18,582 nucleotides of DNA from Chloroflexota bacterium. GTDB taxonomy: Bacteria; Chloroflexota; UBA6077; CF-72. Position 1 is the stretch's first letter. Each line of letters opens with the position of its first letter. Shown here one piece after another: positions 6,353-13,590 of this stretch. The DNA lies in the NCBI GenBank assembly GCA_019242065.1, contig JAFAWJ010000273.1, forward strand, positions 1 to 18,582, read 5' to 3'. The notes beneath the pieces are model-generated. The model searched no databases. It saw only the letters and a program-made list of their open reading frames with translations, and was not told where the DNA came from. Both the position numbers and the translations under genes were made by a program.

Positions 6353-7516
6353 GTGCGGCTGACCAGCTTGGCGATCATTCTTTTGAGCCTGGGCGTTGCC
6401 TGCGCGCAGCTCACACCCCCACCCCTGGGCCAGGTCCAGGCACTGCCACCGGCGTTGTCGCCCGAGCTGCGGGACCAGCGCAATCGGCTGGACGTGCACT
6501 ACCACCTGAACGCGCCGGCAACCGTCTCCAGCCGCATCGTCTCGAGTGACGGGCAGCAATGGACGATCGCGTCTGACGCGGCGCGGCCAACCTCTGGCGA
6601 TTACGTGCTGCAGTTCGACGGGACGGTGGCTGGTCCTGGCCCCAACGAACGTCGCGTCCTGCCCGATGGTGATTACCAGCTGATCCTGGATGTCCAGGGC
6701 AGCACGCAGAGTCAGCAGGCACCGGTGCCGCTCGCGATTCGCGGCGCGGACACGACTTTGCCCACGCTCGACGACCTCACGCTGTTGCCTGACCAGATTT
6801 CGCCGGACTTCGACGCCCAGAATGACGTCACGCATCTGACCTACTCGCTTGGTAAAGACGCGCTGGTCGCGCCATTCCTGGACAGCGTGTCGGCCTCGGG
6901 CACTCTGCAGCGCGTGTGGATGGGCGAGGAGGTCAAAACCACGGCCGGCTCCCAGATCTTCACCTGGGATGGCACCACCAACGGACAGCCCGTTGCTGAC
7001 GGCCAGTACATGCTGGGCGTTCGGGCGCGGGATACGGCCGGGAACATCGTCGAGAACAGTCAGCCGCTGGTGATCGAGGACTCAGGCGTGCCTGAGGCGA
7101 CCATCGTCTCGGCCCAGATCTCGCCGACGCACATCATCCGCGGTGACCAGGTGTGCCTGGATGCCACGGTGCGCAATACCGGGCAGACGGTGCTGCGCAC
7201 GCAGGGACCCGACCCGGGCTACGTCTACGACTCACTCGACAACTTCAGCTCCATCGAAAATCACGCCTACGCCGAGCACGCCGGCTTCTGGCGCATCGGT
7301 CTCAACTGGTCGGGCAGTACCGACCTGAGCGGCGCCACCTACCCCTACCGCTGGGGCTTCGGTCATGACCTGCAGCCCGGCGACCAGGCCAGCGTGCACG
7401 GCTGCGTGCGCGTCCAGAACGAGCAGGATCAGGTCATCTTTGCCGCTGCCCTGGTGCAGGAAAACGTGGCCATCCACAACGCCGGGGCGGGACTGGTCCG
7501 CGTTCAGATCTCCTGA
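6353..7516 (+). CDS. Lipoprotein with FlgD-like Ig domains
   Basis: A 387-residue exported protein. Residues 1-17 are a lipoprotein signal (MRLTSLAIILLSLGVAC) with Cys17 as the lipidation site. Residues about 34-130 form a first Ig-like domain (DYVLQFDG..., VLPDGDYQLILDV). Residues about 137-245 form a second, with the FlgD Ig-like signature ISPDFDAQNDVTHLTYSL, IFTWDGTTNGQPVADGQYML and RARDTAGNIVE. Residues about 248-385 form a third all-beta domain (VCLDATVRNTGQTVL, LQPGDQASVHGCVRV) resembling CARDB-type adhesion modules. It has no recognisable enzyme motif. The start is GTG 9 nt after a TAGTAT box. The glycosyltransferase gene follows after 7 nt, so an extracytoplasmic role linked to surface glycans is plausible, by inference. 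Confidence 0.82.
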   Translation: MRLTSLAIILLSLGVACAQLTPPPLGQVQALPPALSPELRDQRNRLDVHYHLNAPATVSSRIVSSDGQQWTIASDAARPTSGDYVLQFDGTVAGPGPNERRVLPDGDYQLILDVQGSTQSQQAPVPLAIRGADTTLPTLDDLTLLPDQISPDFDAQNDVTHLTYSLGKDALVAPFLDSVSASGTLQRVWMGEEVKTTAGSQIFTWDGTTNGQPVADGQYMLGVRARDTAGNIVENSQPLVIEDSGVPEATIVSAQISPTHIIRGDQVCLDATVRNTGQTVLRTQGPDPGYVYDSLDNFSSIENHAYAEHAGFWRIGLNWSGSTDLSGATYPYRWGFGHDLQPGDQASVHGCVRVQNEQDQVIFAAALVQENVAIHNAGAGLVRVQIS

Positions 7517-7523
7517 GCGACCG

Positions 7524-8354
7524 GTGACGCCGCGCGTCTCGGTCCTGATCGTCTCGTTCAACACCTGCCAGCTCACGCTCGAGGCCATCGGCTCGGTCGC
7601 CTCGGAACCCGAGGTCGAAGTCATCGTGGTCGACAACGCCTCGCGCGATGACAGCCCGTCGGCCATCGCACGTGCGTTCCCGTCGGTGCGGCTGATCTGC
7701 TCTGAGGTCAACCTGGGCTTCGCGGGTGGCGTCAACCGCGCCGCGAGCGTCGCTACGGGCTCTGCGTTGCTGGTGCTCAACTCCGACGCGCGTCTCGAGC
7801 CGGGTGCCCTGAGCCGCATGCTCGCACTCCTCGAGGCGATCCCGCGCGCCGCACTGGTCGCACCTGCGCTGTATTACCCCGATGGTCGGCCGCAGGCCGC
7901 GGCTTTCAAGTTTCCGGGACTGCTCCAGATCGCCCTCGATCTGCACCCCGTCGACCGCCTGATGGATACCCGCGTGAATGGGCGCATCCACACCGCGCGC
8001 CCGACGCCGATCGACCATCCGCTGGGCGCCTGCATGCTGATTCGGCGCACCGCCTGGGATTTGGTTGGTCCGCTGGACGAGGGCTACTTCATGTATCTGG
8101 AAGAGGTTGACTGGTGCCGACGGGCCTGGGCCCACGGCTGGCAGGTCTGGCAGCATCCGGGCGCCCGCGCGATTCACCATGGCGGCGCCTCGACCAGCCA
8201 GCAGCGAGAGGCGATGTTCGCCCAGCTGTGGCGCGCCCGGCTGCGCTACTACCGCCGCTTTCACGGGCCGCTGTACAACCGCGTGGTCCACGCGCTGGTC
8301 CGTGTTGGCCTGCGATCGCGCCGCTCGCCGCCCCTGGTCCGCCTGAGTTTATGA
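7524..8354 (+). CDS. Family 2 glycosyltransferase (WbbL/rhamnosyltransferase-like)
   Basis: A 276-residue GT-A fold transferase moving a sugar from a nucleotide-sugar to a glycan acceptor on the cytoplasmic side. The start is GTG, which places TPRVSVLIVSFN at the N terminus as usual for the family. Visible motifs are VIVVDNASRDDS (33-44), NLGFAGGVNRA (63-73), the metal/nucleotide-binding LNSDA (85-89, NSD in place of DxD), a GACMLIRRTAWD segment (168-179), and the acceptor-side motif EEVDWCRRAW (193-202). This set is typical of WbbL-like rhamnosyl- or mannosyltransferases; donor and acceptor cannot be told from sequence. It follows the lipoprotein stop by 7 nt and its own stop overlaps the next glycosyltransferase as ATGA. 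Confidence 0.92.
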   Translation: MTPRVSVLIVSFNTCQLTLEAIGSVASEPEVEVIVVDNASRDDSPSAIARAFPSVRLICSEVNLGFAGGVNRAASVATGSALLVLNSDARLEPGALSRMLALLEAIPRAALVAPALYYPDGRPQAAAFKFPGLLQIALDLHPVDRLMDTRVNGRIHTARPTPIDHPLGACMLIRRTAWDLVGPLDEGYFMYLEEVDWCRRAWAHGWQVWQHPGARAIHHGGASTSQQREAMFAQLWRARLRYYRRFHGPLYNRVVHALVRVGLRSRRSPPLVRLSL

Positions 8355-9094
8355 GCATCTCGGGCGTGGTCATCGCCCGCGACGAGGAGCGCATGCTCGC
8401 CGCCTGCCTGGCGTCGCTCGCCTTCGCCGACGAGCGCCTGGTGCTCGTCGATGCCCGCACCGTCGACCACACCCGCGAGGTCGCCCGACACGCCGGCGCC
8501 CGTGTCGAGGAGCGCGCCTTCGACACCTTCGCGGCCCAGCGTGACGCCGCCATGGCCCAGGCGCGCGGCGATTGGGTGCTGTTCGTCGACGCCGACGAGC
8601 GCGTCACCGCTGGCTTGCGCGACGAAGTCCTGGCCACGCTCGCAAAGCCTGGTGTGCACGGCGGCTACTGGATCCCACGCCATAACTATCTGATGGGCCA
8701 CCTGATCACCCACGCGGGCTGGTATCCCGACTACCAGTTGCGCCTGCTCGAGCGCGGGGCGGTGCACTTTGATCCGCTGCGGCCGGTGCACGAAGTGCCG
8801 CTGGTTGATGGTCCGCTCGGGTATCTGTCCGAGCCGTTCGTGCACTTCAACTACACGTCGCTGGGCGAGTTCGTGCGCAAGCAGGAGCGCTATTGCGGAC
8901 TGGCGGCCGACGGCTGGCTGGCCACCCACGGCCGCCCCCGCCGCCGGGCGCTGGTGGGTCAGCCGCTGCGCGAGTTCTGGCGGCGCTACGCGCAGCTGGC
9001 GGGCTACCGCGACGGAGGCCTGGGCCTGATCCTGAGCGCGATGCTGGCCTACTACACGGGTAAAGCCGTCTACCTCGCCCGCCGCCACGGGTAA
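8351..9094 (+). CDS. Family 2 glycosyltransferase (WaaE/KdtX-like)
   Basis: A 247-residue GT-A transferase. The ATG overlaps the previous stop (ATGA), deciding the start and placing SISGVVIARDEERML at the N terminus. Motifs are VIARDEE (7-13), LVDARTVDHT (32-41, the equivalent of DSGSTDGT), AAQRDAAMAQARGDWVLFVDADERV with the DAD motif at 80-82, and WYPDYQLRLLERGAVHFD further on. These resemble the WaaE/KdtX beta-1,4-glucosyltransferases of lipopolysaccharide cores, but the family is broad and the organism may lack LPS. With its coupled partner it probably builds one surface glycan. The gene ends the operon; no strong hairpin terminator follows, only a weak TGACAG/CTGTCA dyad at 9110-9129. Confidence 0.9.
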   Translation: MSISGVVIARDEERMLAACLASLAFADERLVLVDARTVDHTREVARHAGARVEERAFDTFAAQRDAAMAQARGDWVLFVDADERVTAGLRDEVLATLAKPGVHGGYWIPRHNYLMGHLITHAGWYPDYQLRLLERGAVHFDPLRPVHEVPLVDGPLGYLSEPFVHFNYTSLGEFVRKQERYCGLAADGWLATHGRPRRRALVGQPLREFWRRYAQLAGYRDGGLGLILSAMLAYYTGKAVYLARRHG

Positions 9095-9116
9095 ATCAGC
9101 TTTTTCGACTGACAGC

Positions 9117-9240
9117 TTCTCAACTGTCAACCCCAAAGGGTAAGAAAGGTCCTGGCTTGTGAACTGTCAAACCCGAATGCTACGAGGGTTCCTGGTTTGT
9201 AAATCTCCTTAACCCGAAGGGATAAGAAGTTTTCGGCAAG
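9117..9240. repeat. Three imperfect 40-41 bp tandem repeats
   Basis: AACTGTCAA at 9122 recurs at 9162, exactly 40 bp on. AACCCGAA at 9170 recurs at 9211, 41 bp on. All units share an AACCC(C/G)AA block followed by a purine-rich GGGTAAGAA-like block and a TCCTGG(C/T)TT or TTTTCGGC tail. The units diverge at about a third of positions by eye. The stretch is lower in GC than its flanks and sits between convergent genes (glycosyltransferase and the interrupted metalloprotease). Confidence 0.55.
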
Positions 9241-9267
9241 GCTCAAGCCGCGAGCCCCGCGACTGCG

Positions 9268-10395
9268 TCAGCCGACGGCCCGACGTAACTCTTGCACCGT
9301 CGTCACGCCGCGCACGCGGGCCAGAAAATCGCCCAGTGAGCTGCTCTCGCCCCGCAACTCGTGCAGCAGCCCTGGAATCGGATTCGCCGCCGACGCGGCG
9401 TCGCTCTCACCGTAACTGCCGTACAGCGCAAAGTACGCCTGATTCAACTTGCGAATCGCATACCCGTGCCGCTGCAGCTCGTTCCGCTGCGCGCGCATAT
9501 ACGCTTCGGCGGCGTCCACCTGGCCAACAGCCAGCATCTGCTCCACCTGCGTCCGCGTCTGGCGCATAAAGCCGCGGAAGTCAAACACGGGCGTTGGCGC
9601 TGACGCAGAAGGCGCAACTGGCGCGAGCCCGATGGACCGTGCGATCCCGGAGCCCACCTCCTCGCCAATCATCTGCGCCGTCGTCTCGTTGATCTAGCGC
9701 GTCTCCTCGCTCTCCCAGTACCCCTGCCCCAGCGGATAAAAGATCAGGTACTGGTGCATCCACTCATGCGCCGATGCCGAGAGCACGACTTCGGCGGAGT
9801 CGTCGTCCAGGACCATCGACGGATACGTCGCGAGCCCGCCAATCGGCGCCACCAGCGACGAGACGCCGGTGCTGTCCGCCGAGGCCTCCAGCCGTTCCTG
9901 GGTCGCGACGTCCATCGGCTCCAGCACCGTCGAGTCGAGCACCCGCAGCTCGGTGCGCGGGGCGATGACCAGGACGTTCGGCGGAGCGGTCAGGCTGATC
10001 AGCACCGGGGGAAACAGGTTCTGCAAGTTCAGCGGCTCCGACTGCAGGACGCCGCCGTCGCGATACGCCTGGGCCACCAAGTGTTCCAAAGCCGTTTCAA
10101 CCGCTGGCCGCATCTCGGCGGGATGCGGATTCTGCGCAAAGTAGCTGCGCAAGACGCTGGCATCGCTGGAGGTGTCGCTGGGGCCGCTGTCGCTGAGACC
10201 CGCCCACAGCGCCGGAAGCTGCTGGCCAACGTGGACAGTCTCCCAATCGAGCAAGCGGAAGCCGCTCGAGCTGGAGAGATCGCGAATGCGCGCCGCCTCA
10301 GAGGGCGCCGCCGGCCCGAGAAGCCAGGGCAGCAGCAGCACGAGGCTGGGCACCCAGCGCACGAGGTTCCACACGTTGCTCACGAGCGTAACCAA
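9268..10395 (-). pseudogene. Putative secreted HExxH metalloprotease interrupted by one in-frame amber codon
   Basis: One reading frame of 376 codons broken only by TAG at 9696-9694. Both halves are in the same frame, with no other stop or shift. The likely start is TTG at 10395 behind GAGGG, giving a signal-type hydrophobic segment (LVRWVPSLVLLLPWLLG, about 12-28); an alternative ATG at 10527 would overlap the divergent sigma gene. HEWMH at residues 210-214 is an HExxH zinc site. The amber is codon 234, followed directly by INETTAQMIGEE, where Glu237 is a good candidate for the third zinc ligand of a gluzincin. The 134-residue downstream half ends in conserved-looking NPIPGLLHELR and SLGDFLARVR segments. 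It may be a recent nonsense mutation, a base error or a readthrough gene. TAG is an ordinary stop elsewhere here (holB, response regulator). Confidence 0.75.
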
Positions 10396-10417
10396 CTGCC
10401 CTCGAGTCCACCCAGGT

Positions 10418-10445
10418 TTGAGCTCCCGCCTCCAGTGAGTAGTAT
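10418..10445 (+). promoter_or_regulatory. Candidate promoter of the ECF sigma operon (leaderless)
   Basis: TTGAGC (10418-10423), a 16-bp spacer and TAGTAT (10440-10445). The GTG start at 10454 follows 8 nt after the -10 box, so the mRNA would be leaderless or nearly so. The box is of housekeeping type; I see no clear ECF-type AAC...GTC pair, so autoregulation is not evident. Confidence 0.55.
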
Positions 10446-10453
10446 TCGCACCT

Positions 10454-11083
10454 GTGGAGCCCGACGCGGGCACGCTTGACCACAGGTTGAAGGCGGCGCA
10501 ACGGGGTGAGGTGGCCGCCTTCAACACGTTGATCCAGGCCCACCAGCGCCAGGTCTACAACCTGTGCTACCGCACCCTCGGCAACCCCGAGGACGCCGCC
10601 GACGCCACCCAGGACGCCTTCCTCAACGCCTTCCGCGCCGTCAACTCGTTCAACGGACAGGCGTCTGGTCTGCGCAGCTGGCTGCTGCGCATCGCGGTCA
10701 ACACCTGCTACGACCAGCTCCGGCGCCGCCAGCGCAAACCCTCAGAAAGCCTGGATACCGCGGACGACGCGCACGGCCAAACGGAGCCGCTCGCCGAACG
10801 GATCGAGGACCCGCAGCCTGGGCCCGAGCAGCACAGTCTGAGTAGCGAGACGGCCCGCCACATCCAGGAAGCAATCGACCAGCTGCCACCCGATCAGCGC
10901 CTGACCGTGGTGCTGTGCGACGTCCAGGGCCTCAGCTATGACGAGGCGGCCCAGAGCATGGCCATCGAACTCGGGACCGTCAAGAGTCGCTTGAGTCGCG
11001 CGCGGGCGCAACTACGGCGCCTGCTCACCGAAAAAGGGGAACTGCCCGCTGGTCCGGCGCGTCTACATGAAAGAGGCCCGTGA
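10454..11083 (+). CDS. ECF-type RNA polymerase sigma factor
   Basis: A 209-residue alternative sigma factor with only regions 2 and 4. Region 2 covers about 20-95 (FNTLIQAHQRQVYNLCYRTL, NPEDAADATQDAFLNAFRAV, LRSWLLRIAVNTCYDQLRRR). A variable acidic linker follows (96-130). Region 4 covers about 135-190 (AIDQLPPDQRLTVVLCDVQG, SYDEAAQSMAIELGTVKSRLSRARAQLR). It resembles the RpoE/SigW-type group controlled by zinc-finger anti-sigma factors. The start is GTG, 8 nt after a TAGTAT box. The stop overlaps the anti-sigma gene as GTGA (4 nt), the usual arrangement for a sigma/anti-sigma pair. It likely responds to envelope stress; the stimulus cannot be read from the sequence. Confidence 0.95.
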   Translation: MEPDAGTLDHRLKAAQRGEVAAFNTLIQAHQRQVYNLCYRTLGNPEDAADATQDAFLNAFRAVNSFNGQASGLRSWLLRIAVNTCYDQLRRRQRKPSESLDTADDAHGQTEPLAERIEDPQPGPEQHSLSSETARHIQEAIDQLPPDQRLTVVLCDVQGLSYDEAAQSMAIELGTVKSRLSRARAQLRRLLTEKGELPAGPARLHERGP

Positions 11084-11808
11084 CGCAATCTTTCGCGCAC
11101 ATTGACGACGAGCGCCTGTCGGCATTCGTCGATCAACAGCTCAACCCGGACGAGTCCGCCGAAGTGCTCGCCCACCTGCGCACGTGCCCGGAATGTCCTG
11201 CGCGACTGGAAGCGTTCCGGTCCGTCGCCGCGCTGCTGCGGCGCCTGCCGGAGGTCGAGCCGCCACGAGATTTCAGCCTGGGTCCGCGCCCGGTTGCCGA
11301 TCCACCCAACGTCGTGCGTCTGCGGCGCTGGTACGCGGCCTCGCGCGTGGCCGCCGGCACCCTGGCCGCGATGTGCATCTTCCTGGTCGCGGGCACGCTG
11401 TACGTCGGCTCACAGCCGACGGCGACAGGCAGCGGCCAGGACGCCCGGCCACTGGCGGTGGTCGCGTCGGCGTCTCCAACCCAGGCGGCGTTGCCGCCGA
11501 TTGCCCCGCGCGCGGCCGCGCCGGCGCAAGCTCCCGCCGCGGCCGCGCTCTCTCGGGCTACGCCCAGCAACCCTCAGGCTGACGATCAAGTTGCCGCGGC
11601 AACCAGCGTCAGCCCGCTCCCAACCCCCGTCCCGACTCCCGCACCGACGCCCCTCGCAGCTCCTGTGGCGGCCCTCACGGCCAACGCGCCACCCGAAAAC
11701 CTGCCAGCCGTCGGTTTCGTGGCCATCGGCGTAGGACTTCTGGCGATCGTTGCGCTGCTGATCGCCTTTTTCATCAGGCATCGCCTGCAGCGCGCATCTC
11801 ATTCCTGA
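11080..11808 (+). CDS. Membrane anti-sigma factor with zinc-finger domain
   Basis: A 242-residue regulator predicted to hold the upstream ECF sigma factor inactive at the membrane. The N-terminal anti-sigma domain has HLRTCPEC, i.e. His32-x3-Cys36-x2-Cys39, the ZAS zinc motif. A transmembrane helix follows at about 88-110. A long Ala/Pro/Thr-rich external loop (about 111-207) contains PTPVPTPAPTP-like low complexity. A second hydrophobic helix at about 211-232 precedes a short basic tail (RHRLQR). Two membrane helices are more than the usual single one and put both termini inside. The GTG start overlaps the sigma stop (GTGA) and has AAGAGG just upstream. A SIMPL-domain gene follows after 15 nt. 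Confidence 0.9.
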   Translation: MTQSFAHIDDERLSAFVDQQLNPDESAEVLAHLRTCPECPARLEAFRSVAALLRRLPEVEPPRDFSLGPRPVADPPNVVRLRRWYAASRVAAGTLAAMCIFLVAGTLYVGSQPTATGSGQDARPLAVVASASPTQAALPPIAPRAAAPAQAPAAAALSRATPSNPQADDQVAAATSVSPLPTPVPTPAPTPLAAPVAALTANAPPENLPAVGFVAIGVGLLAIVALLIAFFIRHRLQRASHS

Positions 11809-11823
11809 TTCGGAGATCCGTCC

Positions 11824-12558
11824 GTGTTCGCTCGACTGCTTCTTGCCTCTGGCGCCGCTGTGTCTCTTGCGGCCGTTCTCGCGCTTGCGCCACATGCCAT
11901 GGCGCAGACCATTCCCAACCAGACTCAGTCCAGCGGCGGCATCACCGTCGCGGGGTCGGGCATCGTGCTGGCGCAGCCGGACACGGCGCGCATCACCCTC
12001 GGCGTCGACCTCACCGAGCAGTCGCTCGCTCAGGCTCAGAGTGAGGCGGCCCAGCGCATGGACGCGGTCGTCGCTAAGCTCAAGGCCGACGGGATTGCCG
12101 ACGACGACATCCACACCGTCGCCTTCAACGTCACGCCGCAGTACGACCAGCAGCAGGGCCAATCGCAGGGCACCCTGCGCGGCTACGAGGTGCAGAACCT
12201 GGTCGAAGTCAAGACCACCAATGTGGGTGGTCTGGGCACGCTGCTCGACGACGCGGTGGCCGCCGGCGCGACGCGCATCTTCGGCATCAGCTTTGAAGCC
12301 TCGAACATGGAGGCGCTGACGGCTCAGGCGCGCGACCAGGCGATGTCCAATGCGCAGGCCAAGGCGCAGCAGTTGGCCGGCGACGCGGGCGTTGGCCTGG
12401 GGCGAGTCGTGGCGGTCAACGAGTCGGACACCAATGGCGTGACGCCGGTGCAGGTCCAGCCGAGGGCCGCGGCCCCCGCCGCCGCGGTGTCGACGCCGAT
12501 CCAGGCGGGCCAGTTGCAGATCACCACCAACGTGACGGTGACCTACGCCATCCAGTAA
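11824..12558 (+). CDS. SIMPL-domain (DUF541) exported protein
   Basis: A 244-residue protein with a cleavable signal peptide (residues 1-27, ending HAMA) and one SIMPL domain (about 38-243). Family features are ITVAGSGIVLAQPDTARITLGV, the helical segment AQAQSEAAQRMDAVVAKLKADGI, DDDIHTVAFNVTPQY, GYEVQNLVEVK, and ARDQAMSNAQAKAQQLAGDAGVGLGRVVAVNE. SIMPL/DUF541 proteins are periplasmic or surface oligomers; the exact role is poorly defined, with some linked to oxidative stress or membrane protection. The start is GTG with GGAGAT about 9 nt upstream. Its position 15 nt after the anti-sigma gene suggests it is part of the ECF operon, perhaps an output or a sensing partner. Its TAA is directly abutted by the stop of the convergent holB gene. 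Confidence 0.93.
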   Translation: MFARLLLASGAAVSLAAVLALAPHAMAQTIPNQTQSSGGITVAGSGIVLAQPDTARITLGVDLTEQSLAQAQSEAAQRMDAVVAKLKADGIADDDIHTVAFNVTPQYDQQQGQSQGTLRGYEVQNLVEVKTTNVGGLGTLLDDAVAAGATRIFGISFEASNMEALTAQARDQAMSNAQAKAQQLAGDAGVGLGRVVAVNESDTNGVTPVQVQPRAAAPAAAVSTPIQAGQLQITTNVTVTYAIQ

Positions 12559-13590
12559 CTAAGCGATCGTGGGCAGGCGCAACAGCAGCAGGTCCAAAGC
12601 TAGCCGCGCGTTGACATTAGTGTCCAGGTCCGCCAGCGTCTGCTGGATCGCCGCCGCCGCCTCGCGGGCCGCTTGCCGGCTTACGCGTCCGGCGGCGGCC
12701 TGCAGCGTCGACTGCTCCCCTGCCTCCAGGTGGACCACCCGCCCGGTCAGTCCCAACTGCACCAGCACCACATCCCGCCACCAGCTCATCCACACCCGGA
12801 GCGTGTCGCGCACCGTCTCCGGATGCATCGCCCACCGCTCGGACAGCGCCCGCGCCCGCACCAGCCGATCGAGCCGCGACCCGCTCAACGCGTCCACCAG
12901 CTGCCGCGCGTACGTCTGCTGCTGCTCCACCAGCGCCGGCTCGCGTGCAGCCGCCAGCGCCCAGCCCTGTCGCCCACCAGCCAGGGCGGCCAGCTGCCCC
13001 GCCCGCTCGGGCTCCATACCTTCCGCGACCAGCGCGTCCGCCAGCTGCGCGCGTCCCGCCGGCCGCAGCCGTAGCTCCTGACAGCGCGAGGCGATCGTCG
13101 GCAGCACCCCGCCGCGCTCGATGGCCGTGAGCAAAAACAACACGAACGGCGGCGGCTCCTCGAGGGTCTTGAGCAGCCGATTTCCGGCGTCCTCGGCCAG
13201 CTCCTCGGCGTACAGGATCACGTACACCTTGCGGCGACCCATCACGGGTCGCAGCTGCGCGTCCGACTGAATGAACTGCACGTTGTCGACGTAGTCGCGC
13301 GGCGGCCCCGAGCTGGCCGGCGGCCGCAGCGAGATCATGCGCCGCTCAGGCGCGCGGCGCACCACTCGCACGTCCGGGTGGATGCCACGCTGAATCATGC
13401 TGCACTGCTGGCAGGTGTGATCCGGTCGGTCCGCGACGGCGGCCGCCTTGCAGTTGAGTGCCTGGGCAATCTCCAGCGCGAACGTGCGCTTGCCCACCGC
13501 GCGCGGCCCGGTGATCAGGTACGCGTGGGCGAGTCGGTCTGTTTCGAGGGCGCGCCGCAGCCACGCCTGGGCAGCTGCGTGCCCGATCAC
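12559..13590 (-). CDS. holB: DNA polymerase III subunit delta'
   Basis: A clamp-loader subunit that works with tau/gamma and delta to load the beta clamp. Length 343 is normal. The N terminus MIGHAAAQAWLRRAL, the Walker-A-like GPRAVGKRT (28-36), and AEDAGNRLLKTLEEPPPFVLFLL followed by LPTIASRCQ are diagnostic of DnaX/HolB proteins. The zinc module is incomplete: Cys47, Cys60 and Cys63 are present, but position 66 is Ile where a fourth Cys is usual. The C-terminal helical domain carries WMSWWRDVVLVQLG. The start is GTG overlapping the upstream kinase stop as GTGA. The TAG stop touches the convergent SIMPL stop with no bases between. Confidence 0.93.
   Translation of the reverse strand: MIGHAAAQAWLRRALETDRLAHAYLITGPRAVGKRTFALEIAQALNCKAAAVADRPDHTCQQCSMIQRGIHPDVRVVRRAPERRMISLRPPASSGPPRDYVDNVQFIQSDAQLRPVMGRRKVYVILYAEELAEDAGNRLLKTLEEPPPFVLFLLTAIERGGVLPTIASRCQELRLRPAGRAQLADALVAEGMEPERAGQLAALAGGRQGWALAAAREPALVEQQQTYARQLVDALSGSRLDRLVRARALSERWAMHPETVRDTLRVWMSWWRDVVLVQLGLTGRVVHLEAGEQSTLQAAAGRVSRQAAREAAAAIQQTLADLDTNVNARLALDLLLLRLPTIA

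Noticed and set aside
5547..6362. A plus-strand frame of 271 codons opposite alaX
   Set aside because: The minus strand encodes a clear AlaX; the plus frame has no motif and runs through the small-ORF and promoter region.
9117..9240. CRISPR array
   Set aside because: Only three degenerate units, no constant repeat with distinct spacers, and no cas gene in the window.
9694..9696. Pyrrolysine or genome-wide amber recoding
   Set aside because: TAG terminates holB and the response regulator normally, and no PylS or suppressor tRNA is visible. Local readthrough remains possible but unsupported.
9694..10527. Start of the interrupted metalloprotease at the ATG 10527
   Set aside because: It would overlap the 5' end of the divergent ECF sigma gene and its promoter, and would bury the signal-like segment about 55 residues in. 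TTG at 10395 fits better.
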